Origin: Fragilariopsis cylindrus CCMP1102
Lineage: Eukaryota > Bacillariophyta > Bacillariophyceae > Bacillariales > Bacillariaceae
Length of the DNA stretch: 64,000 nucleotides
NCBI GenBank assembly: GCA_900095095.1
Contig: FMBT01000336.1
Coordinates: forward strand, 210,001 to 274,000
Reading direction: 5' to 3'
A program made the translations under genes and the position numbers. Below are positions 41,763 through 52,304 of the stretch, piece after piece. The notes under the pieces are model-generated. The model was not told where the DNA came from. It did no database searches and was given only the letters and a program-made list of their open reading frames with translations. Numbering within the stretch: position 1 is the stretch's first letter; each line of letters begins with the position of its first letter.

Positions 41763-43169
41763 ATGAAGTTATCTACGTTTACTAATCTTCTCCTCGGTGG
41801 TATTGCCACCATGGCATTCAATTCATTTACAAGTACGCCTACTTTTGTTATGGTACGTTAAAATACAAGCTGATCATTCATTCATCGGTCGTATTCTATA
41901 CCAAATCTGTACCAATAACTCCCTCTTTCCACAATCATCATTATCATCTTTATTATGATAAATTAGTTCGGTCTTTTCACCCACTGTCAATAAAATAAAC
42001 CTAACTTTATTCGTTTGTTTTATCGATCCTACCCCCCCCCCCCCCCCCCCCCCCTCTCTCTCTCTCTCTCTCTTTAACAGGCACGTGGATCAAAGGATCA
42101 GAAAGGCACAGTCGCAAGTAGAGGACCAAAAGTAACGAAAGCTCCTAACGACGCAAGTAGAGGACCAAAAGAAACAAAAGCTCCTAATGCAAGTAGTAGA
42201 GGACCAAAAGTAACGAAAGCTCCTACTAACGCAAGTAGAGGATTAAAAGAAACGAAAGCTCCTAAAGGAACGAAAGCTCCTAACGCAAGTAGTAGAGGAC
42301 CAAAAGAAACGAAAGCTCCTACTAACGCAAGTAGAGGATTAAAAGAAACGAAAGCTCCTAAAGGAACGAAAGCTCCTAACGCAGGTAGTAGAGGACCAAA
42401 AGAAACGAAAGCTCCTACTAACGCAAGTAGAGGACTAAAAGAAACAAAAGCTCCTAAAGAAACGAAAGCTCCTAACGCAAGTAGAGTACCAAAAGAAACG
42501 AAAGCTCCTAAAGGAACGAAAGCTCCCAACTCAAGTAGAGGACTGAAGGAAACGAAAGCTCCTAACGCAAGTAGAGGACCAAAAGAAACGAAAGTTCCTA
42601 AGGGATCCAAAGGAGACTACTCTGGTGGTTCGAAAGGAGGAAAGGGATCCAAAGGAGGATACTACTCTGGCAATAACGATAGTTGTATCTGGTTAGATGA
42701 ATATGTAAACGACGAAGAGACTCCACAAGATTTCTATGGTTGCGTTGAGAAGTTCACAGATGGATTTGAGGACTTGTCATATAATGATGTAATGGATTGT
42801 ACCGTGAGTATTGAGAATGTGTGGGAAAAGTGTCCTTATTTTCTCCTTGATTATAATGACTATGTTAATGCCACCAATGTCCCGTTCAACTTCCCAGATG
42901 ACTACGCGGCATGTAAAGCATTAAACCAATGTGCCTATAGCGTTTATGCTATTGACGAATGTTTTGGTGACGAAGGTATTGACATGGAAGGGATGTTGGC
43001 AAATATAAAAGATGTTGATGTTGATGACGTAATGAATGCTTATAATGCTGAAAATTACGACTACGTCTCTGGTGTATTCAAGGAAATCATAACATATGGC
43101 AGAGAAAATAACGTAACTGATCCATCCATTCAGAAATCCATTATGTGTATCGCTGATAACTTTTTGTAG
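41763..43169 (+). CDS. Silaffin-like Lys-repeat secreted protein
   Basis: Exons 41763-41852 and 42081-43169, 392 residues. Signal peptide MKLSTFTNLLLGGIATMAFN. Residues ~38-205 are a repeat array of ASRGPKETKAPN and SRGLKETKAPKGTKAPN units. Lysines fall every third residue (KETKAPKGTK), like the KXXK lysine clusters of diatom silaffins, and RGL occurs four times, fitting the RXL processing motif of biosilica proteins. A Lys/Gly/Ser block (SKGGKGSKGG) follows, then an acidic Cys-containing domain of ~170 residues (CIWLDEYVNDEETPQDFYGC to the end). Expected site: secretory route or silica deposition vesicle. The intron carries a C23 then (CT)n tract before its acceptor. Role is inference from motif style. 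Confidence 0.75.
42032..42073 (+). repeat. Poly-C and CT microsatellite at intron acceptor
   Basis: About 23 C residues followed by CT repeats, ending in TTTAACAG at the 3' splice site of the silaffin-like gene. Confidence 0.85.
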
Positions 43170-43515
43170 TAATCGTGATAATAACTTTATAACGAATAGT
43201 AAGTCAAGTCAAGTCGGGTGTGTGTGGACAAGAAATAACCAACAATGAAAAAGTTATCTCTTTTTGTTCTATAATAATTATACAAAGTGGTTATTGTGCC
43301 ATATTATGAGATAAGATAGCATAAATATAAAATAATCATAATATAATATATAATATTTATACAGGAAAAGTAAAGTGTAGTAGTAGAAGTAATAGTATTG
43401 TTATTGTTATTGTTATTGTTATTGTTAGTCATCACAAAAACAATCGACAATAAAATTGATTGATTGATAATTTTGAAGAATTTGAATTTTTGACTTGGAA
43501 AAAAAAGTAATTAAT
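43170..43515. other. Convergent 3' region
   Basis: AT-rich spacer with a (TTATTG)n run at about 43397-43427; nothing else seen. Confidence 0.6.
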
Positions 43516-44646
43516 TTAATAAGATACTTTCCTTGATACTGGTGTTTTCGAAAATTCATTCTTCCAGCTATTATTCATCATCATTGTCATCGTCGTCACA
43601 GCAGCAGCAGTAGTAGCAGTAGCAGCAGCAGTAGCAAACACATCTTCTCTCCTTTCTATAGGTGTAATAACAATATTGCTATTGCTATTGCTATTGCTAT
43701 TACGGAAGGAACTGTTACGATTCTTCTTCTTGGGATGATTTTGATCGATGCATTCATCGGAGATACAGCGCACGACAGTAGCAGTGACAGTGACATTAGT
43801 AGTAGGTACTACTACTATTTCTGTCTTACCAGCATCAGCATCAGCAACAATACCACCAGTATCAGCAGTACCAACAGCAATAATACCAGCATCGATGGCA
43901 TCAAAGTATCCCCATCGATTTGCTATATCTTGACATCCTTTGGAACTTCGTTTATAAATTTCTGCTAATTCGAATACTTTTTTTTGATTTTCATCATCAT
44001 TCACATTGCTAACACTCTTCTTAGTTTCAGTTCTTTTCTTTAATCGTAATTGTTGTTTTTGATATCGAAATACCGCTGATTTGGAGATTCGTTGGACTCT
44101 TTTTCGATGATTACCAACATATTCTTCGGCATACGTTTCTAATCCACGGACACAATGATAGTCATTCGATTCATTCTCAACATCTTCTTCATGCTCAATT
44201 ATTGTTTCATTTTCATCTTCCATAACAACAGCAGCAGATGCAGATGAATCTGAATTACTACTAGTATCTTTTCTTCTTAGATACTTCACAGTTTGATGGA
44301 CACGTTGAATAATATTCGCATATTCATTCTTACTAAAATAAGAAGATTCTAATTCATTTTGTGTATAATCATCCAGTGATGGAATCAATGTAATTTCATC
44401 ACCTTTCATTGTATCAAATGAAACTGTCATTTTAGTAGTAGCAGCAATAGTAGTACGAGGAGCAATACGAGCACGCTTGTTCTGTTGTTGTGGTTGTGGT
44501 TGTGGTTGTGGTTGTGGTGAAAGAGATCGTAATACTTTCGATTGTTTCGCTGATTGTTGTAATAACAATCTTCGTTTTCTATTCATAGTCTCCTCTTCTG
44601 ATTCCAACATGTTTGCTTGCTTGTTTGTTTGTTTGTTTGTGTGCAT
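43516..44646 (-). CDS. Diatom-type hypothetical protein with conserved helical core
   Basis: Intronless, 376 residues, ATG 44646 (codons include a NKQTNKQ start). A basic, Gln/Pro-rich N-terminus (KRRLLLQQSAKQSK; PQPQPQPQPQQQ) precedes a core at ~80-255: SYFSKNEYANIIQRVHQTVK, CVRGLETYAEEYVGNHRKRV and LAEIYKRSSKGCQDIANRWG. That pattern (RGLE, basic helix, A..Y...S.....A) recurs in many diatom proteins of unknown function. The C-terminus is Asn/Ser/Thr/Ala low complexity. No signal peptide; basic patches suggest a nuclear or nucleic-acid setting, which is only inference. Confidence 0.72.
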   Translation of the reverse strand: MHTNKQTNKQANMLESEEETMNRKRRLLLQQSAKQSKVLRSLSPQPQPQPQPQQQNKRARIAPRTTIAATTKMTVSFDTMKGDEITLIPSLDDYTQNELESSYFSKNEYANIIQRVHQTVKYLRRKDTSSNSDSSASAAVVMEDENETIIEHEEDVENESNDYHCVRGLETYAEEYVGNHRKRVQRISKSAVFRYQKQQLRLKKRTETKKSVSNVNDDENQKKVFELAEIYKRSSKGCQDIANRWGYFDAIDAGIIAVGTADTGGIVADADAGKTEIVVVPTTNVTVTATVVRCISDECIDQNHPKKKNRNSSFRNSNSNSNSNIVITPIERREDVFATAAATATTAAAVTTMTMMMNNSWKNEFSKTPVSRKVSY

Positions 44647-45263
44647 TCGGTTTTATGTTTAGTTATTGTTTATTATTTGTTACACTGTATTTCGAAATTG
44701 AGAATAAATAATACTGTGAATAGCTATGAAGAATATAAAGCATAGAACCTACTATGCACTACCAAAGACAAACGCATTACCATTCCCATGAAGAGAAAAA
44801 GAAGACATAATACTTTTCTATATCTATTAAACAAATGTGGGTTTTTTTGATCGTCGTTTTGTTTGAAGAGCGAATTCTGTGACTTTCTAATCCTACTTTT
44901 TCTCGGAACATACATTTTTGTATCACATGTCTCATTTATGTATGGCCACATACATAGATGATTGAAGATGTATGGAAGGTAGCGCGAAGATTGTAGTACC
45001 TTTTTAAGGTTAATTAATTTTGGGCATAAATAGACTATGGTACTTACTGCTAGTACACTAGTACAATTGTTAATTTATTTAACAATAAAAATGTCATTAT
45101 CAGACACTATTGCCCGTTTTCAAATTTCACGGACTGACATCAATATTTAAGTCACAGTTTTAGTAGTGCCACCACATGTCATAATAAATGTTGATAAGTT
45201 TGATATATTCTTTAATCGTCAAATGCCATTCAACTCTTTCTGAAGAAATCACGAACACATTAC

Positions 45264-45307
45264 TAACATAGAACAGTCTTGCCTCTAACATAGAACAGTC
45301 TTGCCTC
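45264..45307 (+). repeat. Two 22-bp tandem units
   Basis: TAACATAGAACAGTCTTGCC plus TC, twice in direct succession. Confidence 0.85.
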
Positions 45308-46329
45308 TCCTTTATATGAGGTGCCGCAACCTTCGTGCACCCTAAGTGGCCTTTAGGTCGCTTCGAGTCGGGATTAGTAAATTAGATATGTATATTACTA
45401 TTTTTCCTTGATCGTCAAATTTATAATCATTTTTTATCTGTGCCTATGTGGTACAGTAGAAGTACACTACTTGTATGTTAAGAAAATTACATATATTGAA
45501 ATTGATAATCGTGGTACAAAATACTACTCTACGACTTCAAATCTCGCTACCGGTAGTCGTAGAGAAGAAAAGAAGGTTAATAATTTATTTATACAGTGGG
45601 CCTCAATATATAGGACCGAAATCCGAATAGTACTTTCCACGACCATGAAAGTTGTCAGCAATGCATTTCTATGCCGATGACTTCGATGGCTAACGCTCAA
45701 TTCAATGGTATGATAATGACGGCAGGTTAGGCGGCACAGCAAGCGATGTCTCCCTTCCCATGCAGTAGCTGTCTGTCATAGCCACGTCAGTCACCAACGG
45801 CAGCAAATCAGCGGCAGCAGCATCGTCAGTCTTCATCCAAGTAAGAGGACGAAGACAAAGGGAAACCAAAACCAAAAGCAAAGCGTACATCATTACTTAA
45901 AGCACAGATAGATGAGAGCGAAGGTGAAACCGAAAGCAGCAAAAGAAAAACTTACCACATCACAGGGTGACAGAACAGGGACAGGAACAGGGAGATCTTG
46001 GCGATAAAGCACAAAGAAGGTGAGAAGGAGGAGGAAAGGAAATATATCCTACAGCAAAATTTCACCATTTCCGGTGACAAAACAGGAACAGGAAACAGGA
46101 ACAATGGCGATGAATGAATGAAACATAACACATTGAAATCAAATCAAATCAAACAAACAAAAAAGCAAGCTATATTTATTTATCTCTGCTTCAAGAATTA
46201 ATAGCATCAATTTAAATTTAATTATAGTTGTCTTCCATGTCACTTTTTTCTTGTATGTATGTATGTGTGACGTAGTGTGACGAATCGAATGACACCATAC
46301 CATCATCAACTCATTGATTGTACATAACA

Positions 46330-46516
46330 TTGCTTTCGTCCTCGATTGCATAACTTTTATGTACATGATGCTACTTGCTAACAGGTGCATACCACAGTAG
46401 TATATCTGCCATGCTCCATGCTCCAACTCGTCGATCATTTCGGGTGTCGGTTCAAGCAATTTAGAAGAATTGAAACATACCGCCATTATTTAGTCTCAAA
46501 ATGATGACAGATTGGG
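46330..46516 (-). repeat. Inverted relative of 40.9-41.15 kb repeat region
   Basis: Complement of 46458-46516 matches one 53-bp unit (GAGACTAAATAATGGCGG); the adjoining 46330-46457 matches 41040-41150 (ACATAAAAGTTATGCAATCG and AGGACGAAAGCAA), with gaps. Confidence 0.75.
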
Positions 46517-46701
46517 ACTAGATTCGCGCGGGACTCATGGTGTTGTCATTGGCGTTCCATTCTTTTTTTTCCGCGCCCATTTATTACGGTATGCACACAA
46601 CTACTTCGAGGTATTCTGCTAATATGCTCTTTTGTTCCTGCATGAAGTCAAAAACAATAAACTCGATGGACAGCACATAATTTTATTTGTTGAGTGTTGA
46701 G

Positions 46702-47784
46702 ATGCATCTTATCTACAAGAAGTATTCTGTTTTCGTGCATAATATACTTCTTATACTTTTTATTACTGTGGCGGACGTTACTATTACCGATTGTTTTATT
46801 TCTGTTCAAATAAGAATGCCTACAACAACTTCTTCGTTGTTATCAGGACTAGGCATAGAAGATACGATGAACGAAAGAAGCAACGCGACAGATAACATCA
46901 TGACGATTGTGAATGATCCACGATCATGTATTTTACGTGTTGGTGCCAATGCTGGAAAGTTATGTCAACTTGCTAATGAAATGATCCCAGATTCATCTCG
47001 TGGTAATAATAGTGGTGGTGATGGCAGTAGCAGCAATAGCAGCAAAAAGTTATTTTGTGATGCGGATGACGAAAATATAAATTTAGAATCAGAACTTGTT
47101 TTAGTAGAAGTACTCACAGATTTATTTATTGCATTATGGGCAACATCACAATCATTGAAATTGAATTGGATATATTCTATTAGAAGTAAAATTAAATTAA
47201 ATGCTAAAAAATACCCTGTCGAACATTGTAGAGGAAAAGCTGGTAAATATACAGAATATTCACAATTTACTGGTATAACAACAACAAATCAATCTACTGT
47301 TCCTAATACTAATAGTAGTAACACCAGCTTGGATAATACGAATCATCAGAATGTCATATCCTTAGAATACTTTACTGCGGAGCATTTGGAATTATTATGT
47401 GGTGATATCACAACATTTGCAATCGAAAGAGAATGGGTACAATATCATCAACCAAGAAATTTAATTATGGCAATGTTAGGTGAAGTTGGTGAATTATCTG
47501 AATTATTACAATATAATGGTGAGGATGAATACAATAACGATACTAGTCATGAAAATAATAATGAAGGTAATAATAATGAAAATAATGAATTGCCATTATT
47601 ATTAATGGATCGATTGCAATTGAATGATGAAAATTCGAAAAAGAAATTAGATAAATTATCACAAGAATTAGCGGATGTTACAATTTATGCATTACGATTA
47701 GTGACAGTTTGTAATGTGATTCAACCATTAAAAGAATCATTACAACAGAAACAACAAACAAATAACAACAAACAACAATCATGA
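46702..47784 (+). CDS. MazG-fold nucleotide pyrophosphatase (dCTPP1-like), two domains
   Basis: Intronless; the first ATG is 46702, giving 360 residues. A hydrophobic N-terminus (FVHNILLILFITVADVTITD) suggests entry to the secretory or plastid route. The C-terminal half is a clear dCTP pyrophosphatase-like all-alpha NTP-PPase: FAIEREWVQYHQPRNLIMAM, GEVGELSELLQ (ExxE) and QELADVTIYALRLV (ExxD), the metal-binding motif set. The N-terminal half contains ELVLVEVLTDLFIALWATSQ, KIKLNAKKYPVEHCRGK and KYTEYSQFTGIT, the end of a second MazG-like unit whose first half is degenerate. Such enzymes hydrolyse non-canonical or excess dNTPs to monophosphates. Asn-rich insertions are present. Confidence 0.85.
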   Translation: MHLIYKKYSVFVHNILLILFITVADVTITDCFISVQIRMPTTTSSLLSGLGIEDTMNERSNATDNIMTIVNDPRSCILRVGANAGKLCQLANEMIPDSSRGNNSGGDGSSSNSSKKLFCDADDENINLESELVLVEVLTDLFIALWATSQSLKLNWIYSIRSKIKLNAKKYPVEHCRGKAGKYTEYSQFTGITTTNQSTVPNTNSSNTSLDNTNHQNVISLEYFTAEHLELLCGDITTFAIEREWVQYHQPRNLIMAMLGEVGELSELLQYNGEDEYNNDTSHENNNEGNNNENNELPLLLMDRLQLNDENSKKKLDKLSQELADVTIYALRLVTVCNVIQPLKESLQQKQQTNNNKQQS

Positions 47785-48907
47785 ATGAATGAATGACTTA
47801 TTTTATATTGGTGTGAATGAATAAGATTTTTGTGAAAATCTGATGACTCCATTTATACCTTGCTTGTCGGTCCTGTCACGGGCAGCAGCAAACGAGATGC
47901 TAGAATAGATGTACCAACTATTTCAGCTCATATCGATGGATTGGGTGGCATTCTTTCAGCAGAGGACAGAAACATCATAGGTCCATTGTCTATTTTCTTT
48001 ATTGGAAGTAAATATCGGATCTTCGTTGATGATTGTATATAGATGCGATTAAGGAGTAATTAAGACTTGCATTTTCTAAACATTCGTATTTTAGTATGGT
48101 GTGTCCGTAGAAGCTTACGTAGAATCTACGTACAATTATTGAATTGAGTAAAATTGTGTTTCCATGTATTCTAAATCATGATAGAAACCGGAACTTGTTA
48201 CAAATCCTCTTATAATATATTGCTAGTTGAGTGGCGTTTGGTCTGACGGTTTTTGTCTTTCTCTTCAACACGTTTTTTTTATTTTTGTTAGCACTTCTTA
48301 TACGTGTTCTTAGTGTGAGTAAGAAATGCTAACTTTCTGTTCTTTTGAAGATATCTTTGCTAACACCCTCCAAGCATTTCTATTCAATAGGGGAGTTTGG
48401 AATTGGAAGTATTGGCTAGTGTCAGTGAAGAGAGTTGAAAATGGGTTGTTTGTAATGCTGGCTTTATTTCAATAGATGATAGTTTTATTATGACATGGTT
48501 TTGTAAAAGTTCCTTCTTTTTTAGCAGCTGCGCAAGGTTGACTAATTTAGTCGAAAGTGAACTGTTGTCATGTACACCATGACGGTTGCTGCAAGGGAAG
48601 GTCCGTTAGTTATCACGAGATATACGCAAATTCCACTAGCTACTAGTGAACAGTGGTGAGACAGGGAGAGAAGGCAACACGTCAAACAGGCTATTGGAAT
48701 AGGGCACCATTGCATAGGCCAATACAGAACTGACAAAGAGATCTCGGCTTAATAATTATCTTTGACAATTGATTCTTTGATATTAGTTAATAGGTATGCC
48801 CGCCCGCCCTCATCTCAGAGGGATAAGACAGTGACAATGCATATTTTGAATACAAGGTGCAATACTACCGGACATAGATAAATAAAATGGCTGCAATTTG
48901 TTTAAGT
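47785..48907. other. Convergent intergenic region, no supported gene
   Basis: About 1.1 kb. A 60-codon frame at 47860-48042 (PTISAHIDGLGGILSAEDRN) begins without ATG and has no recognised domain. Otherwise AT-rich single-copy-looking DNA. Confidence 0.45.
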
Positions 48908-49921
48908 TTAATCTGATAGGATGTACTTCGATGTACCCTCCTTGGCCACAGCATTCCAGTAATTATACCCATATTGTAAACCAACTTCCATGGGAATGGT
49001 GTTGAGAAGACGAAAATCTTGTCGAGCCACCACTACCGGCCATGTGGGAACAAGAGTTCCAGTTATTTCATCTTTGGCCAACCTCCAAACAAGTTCAAGA
49101 ATATTATTTTTCTCGGAATTTATAAAATATTGTGTTTCGTTGGAGTTTGGATCGTACGCCAAATCATTGGCGTACACACCTAAAGATGTGGCCGCAAATT
49201 GACTTTCTTCGGGTGTATCGGGAATAAAAATTCGAGAGTGAAATTCTTGGTCCGCTTTAATTTCAATATCGCCTGTCTCTGCATTCACTTTGACAGTATG
49301 TCCAAACAATAAGTTGTTACTCGAATCATCAGTGTTGTTGTTTTCCTCAGCAGCACGTGCACGCCATTCCTCGTTGTACACCGACCACACAGCATCGCCC
49401 AAAGTCATGAGTGTCTGATTGTAGAAGACCGCTGTGACATTTGCGGAGTTTTCCTTATTAAACAAAAAACCCACACTTTTGTCCCCTTCTTGCTGATCCG
49501 TAAAATATCCTCGTGCATAACCACAGATTGGTGTTCCTTGAGGAATGATAATTTCTTCCACTGCACCACCTTCTGTATTATTTGAGTAGTCTTCGTCGTC
49601 GTCGTCGTCCCCCTCATCATCGTATATACATAAAAAGAGCCCCCGTCCACCGGACGCAACGAGTGATGGACCAGTCAGTACATTTAAAGCTAGTTCTTCC
49701 ACAGCGATGCCTCCCTCCATATCTGCGATGTTACCGACGGGACCGACATAGGGTTCAATACTAGTAATGTCTGTAGTTGAAGTGGAACATGATAAAAACG
49801 TTCTTGTTCGGTCAAAGATGATTGATGGAACATACGGATTATTTTGATGAAACGAAAAAGCATGAATTATCACTGTTGTATCTATGATCAGTGCTAATGC
49901 AACATATGACAATAACTGCAT
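48908..49921 (-). CDS. Plastid-type SET-like domain protein
   Basis: Intronless, 337 residues, ATG 49921. The signal peptide ends IIHA-FSF, a Phe-type plastid motif. SET-like features: GRGLFLCI near residue 93, an acidic insertion (DDEGDDDDDEDYSNN), then IIPQGTPICGYARGYF; near the end WPVVVARQDFRLLNTIPMEV and GLQYGYNYW resemble the last SET strands and the GEEL..DYGxxYW region. This would suit protein-lysine methylation in the plastid, but the cofactor-binding NHxC motif is not obvious, so it may be inactive or another fold. Confidence 0.65.
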   Translation of the reverse strand: MQLLSYVALALIIDTTVIIHAFSFHQNNPYVPSIIFDRTRTFLSCSTSTTDITSIEPYVGPVGNIADMEGGIAVEELALNVLTGPSLVASGGRGLFLCIYDDEGDDDDDEDYSNNTEGGAVEEIIIPQGTPICGYARGYFTDQQEGDKSVGFLFNKENSANVTAVFYNQTLMTLGDAVWSVYNEEWRARAAEENNNTDDSSNNLLFGHTVKVNAETGDIEIKADQEFHSRIFIPDTPEESQFAATSLGVYANDLAYDPNSNETQYFINSEKNNILELVWRLAKDEITGTLVPTWPVVVARQDFRLLNTIPMEVGLQYGYNYWNAVAKEGTSKYILSD

Positions 49922-50396
49922 CGTACTATTTTGGGGATGGTAGGTAAGAAGTAATGGAACCTCCTGTACTGTACGACCTACGGTATAGAACCAGCCCCCA
50001 GCACCCTAGTGGTGTACTGTACTGTACCGTAATTAGGTATGAGTAAGTTATGCTTCAAAATCTGCTCACAAAATTCCAACTTCGGTTGACACCACACATT
50101 TTTTCAGAACAGAATTCTTGAAATAAATGCGGGACAACATCATGAAATATACACGCACAAAAACGATAGATCTACTGAGCGAATAATTTAAAGCGAGTTT
50201 CCACGCTTTCGACGTACCGAAAGTTACTATGACGCCGTTTACGTAGTGGCAAGATGGGATTGGAAAGAAAACAAATAACACAGAACAGTCACAACGGCAT
50301 GATATAAGAGGTACAGTACAGTAGTATTGATAACACTATTATTCATTATTTTTTTATTATTGATTTGATCAATAGATTTACGGCAACTCAATAACA
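49922..50396. other. Divergent promoter region
   Basis: Between the SET-like and sulfotransferase genes. GTACTGTAC-type motifs recur near 49964, 50014 and 50313; no gene seen. Confidence 0.5.
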
Positions 50397-51512
50397 ATGT
50401 GGCGGTTATTATTCGTGATTGAGATCTTGTGGTGCGGCCTGCTGATGCAAATGCAAGTTGCTCATGCTGGTAGGGATTATCGGGAGGCTTTCAAATTTGT
50501 AGGAGGATTTCTTGGATTTGATTATGCGAATCAGAAGCGTGCTTCACATTATACTGATAATACATTTGCATCTATTACATCACCGACGAAGAAAGATAAT
50601 AATATAAATAAGGGTAGTCTGATTAGCTTGATCGGTGCTGGTTTTGGACGAACAGGAACAAAGTCAACGGAAGCTGCATTGGTTCAATTAGGTCACAATA
50701 AGATCTATGATACACGAAGTATGTTGGAATTGAATCACACCAAACAATGGATCGAGGCTGCGATTCAAATCAATAAGAATGGTGATTTGAGACTTGCAGA
50801 AGATCTATTGCTTGACATAGAGTCTCGTGGATACACAGCCACACTTGATTTTCCAATGAATCTGTTTAGTAAAACCTTTGCTGAATTACGTCCTTCGGCG
50901 AAGGTATTATTCACAATGAGAGAAGATACCGACAAATGGTACGATAGTTGGAGGAATGTGACTTTAGTTCTCAGTCCATTCTATTTGAGGCCATGGAATT
51001 GGATTGTTGATTTCACGTTTCTCATCAAAATTTGTGAAGCATTTGGTTTTCCCTATTATATTGCTCCATCTCCCGAACATATTAGTCGACCACTTCCATG
51101 GTATGAGAAATGTCATTTCAGGCCTGCCTTTGATCTTGGTGATGTGTCAAGAGAAAGATGGATTGCGTTCCATAATCGCATTAGGAAGGAACTTGAGGAA
51201 TCTCTTCCAGCATCTAGATTTCTTGCGTTTGATGTCCGACAAGGATGGGCACCGTTACTAACATTTCTACAACTTGAAAATCAATATCCAGAACTTATTG
51301 GTGCTGATGCTGAACCCTTCCCCAATGTGAATGATATTGAATCATTGAAAATGGTTCGAAACGTTATGGATATCATTGCTATTGGCCTTCCACTCTGGCC
51401 TCTACTCCTTGGATGGCTATGTGTAACCATACTATATTATATTGCCTCCATCATCAAAAGATGTTGTATTATTGTAGCAACAGCAAAATCTTCAAAGCTC
51501 AAGAGCAGTTAG
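50397..51512 (+). CDS. Sulfotransferase-family protein with C-terminal membrane helix
   Basis: Intronless, 371 residues. The N-terminal signal or anchor is MWRLLFVIEILWCGLLMQMQ. The P-loop-like PAPS-binding motif LIGAGFGRTGTKSTEAALVQ sits near residue 77, followed by LGHNKIYDTRSML, as in the sulfotransferase family typified by Pfam Sulfotransfer_4. KVLFTMREDTDKWYDSW near residue 170 matches the 3'-phosphate region, and PLLTFLQL near 294 is typical of the late conserved block. A membrane helix (MDIIAIGLPLWPLLLGWLCV) and basic tail end the protein. It probably sulfates a small molecule or glycan in the secretory route; substrate unknown. Confidence 0.8.
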   Translation: MWRLLFVIEILWCGLLMQMQVAHAGRDYREAFKFVGGFLGFDYANQKRASHYTDNTFASITSPTKKDNNINKGSLISLIGAGFGRTGTKSTEAALVQLGHNKIYDTRSMLELNHTKQWIEAAIQINKNGDLRLAEDLLLDIESRGYTATLDFPMNLFSKTFAELRPSAKVLFTMREDTDKWYDSWRNVTLVLSPFYLRPWNWIVDFTFLIKICEAFGFPYYIAPSPEHISRPLPWYEKCHFRPAFDLGDVSRERWIAFHNRIRKELEESLPASRFLAFDVRQGWAPLLTFLQLENQYPELIGADAEPFPNVNDIESLKMVRNVMDIIAIGLPLWPLLLGWLCVTILYYIASIIKRCCIIVATAKSSKLKSS

Positions 51513-52304
51513 GCCTTCGAGTAGATAACAACAGCCACCTCCTATCAGAAAAATATATTGGACTAACGTAAACGTAGAGAAAGAAACGAAAGTACTAGAA
51601 ATAGAATTGAATATTGAACGTGATGAATAAAACGTAAAACAATTTCTAAAGAAATTGATGATACGATCGGTAGATGACAACGATGACGTGACGCTGATGA
51701 TGGTGTTATGTTGATTCGGTTTAACATTTACGAATATATAGTGATGTTTGTGGTTGTTCGGTTGTGTTAGTACAGTATTGTCTACTTGTTTATATGTACT
51801 TCTACAGTAATACACGTAAAGTATTAATCAAATCTAATCGAACCGAAGCGTTCATCTCATCGGCACCATCACCACGCGGACTTTCGATCATCATGAATCT
51901 AAATATAAAGGTGTACTAGTAGGTACCTCTCTCCTACTACTATGTAGAGTAGGAGTACTACAGTAGTTTGATCTCAAAGACAGCTATTGTTGCTTGTTGC
52001 CAAAAAGAAAATACAGAACACGATATAAAGTGAATACAAAATTACATAATAATATTCACTTAGTATTATTATATTTTCTACTGTCCTAGTATAAAGTTCC
52101 ACGACCTTCCACATATAAACCTCCACGACCTTCCACATATAAACTTCCACGACGTTCCACATTCATTAGTGTACAATCATGCTGATGCTTTGGCCAAATG
52201 ACTAAGTTGACACGACACTACCGATCCAGACATTATTTTCAAGAATGAACGGAATGATCCCACCACCAGAAAAAATTAGAAGCTACTACTACCAAAAGTT
52301 TTAC
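51513..52304. other. Convergent 3' region with minisatellite
   Basis: No supported gene; contains the 24-bp tandem repeat at 52090-52161 and AGGTACCTCT/GAGTAGTA-like simple sequence near 51925. Confidence 0.55.
52090..52161 (+). repeat. Three 24-bp tandem units
   Basis: Units TATAAA(G/C)(T/C)TCCACGACCTTCCACA at 52090, 52114 and 52138, with few differences. Confidence 0.85.

Larger units (their letters stand above)
44647..46701. other. Gene-poor 2-kb region
   Basis: Tandem duplicate at 45264-45307, an inverted relative of the 40.9-41.1 kb repeats at 46330-46516, and short ORFs without support. A minus-strand stretch near 46300-46486 reads PTPEMIDELEHGAWQIYYCG and looks like worn coding sequence. 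Confidence 0.5.

Noticed and set aside
42098-42610. 170-codon minus-strand ORF with LGAFVSFGPLLA repeats
   Set aside because: It is the antisense of the silaffin-like Lys repeat array; the repeat simply lacks stops on both strands, and the sense strand has a signal peptide and spliced exon.
45300-45380. Possible tRNA-like sequence (TTCGAGTC region)
   Set aside because: No cloverleaf with matching acceptor stem could be drawn; D- and anticodon arms are absent.
45702-45893. 63-codon minus-strand ORF with a signal-like start
   Set aside because: Too short, no domain and no continuation by plausible splicing.
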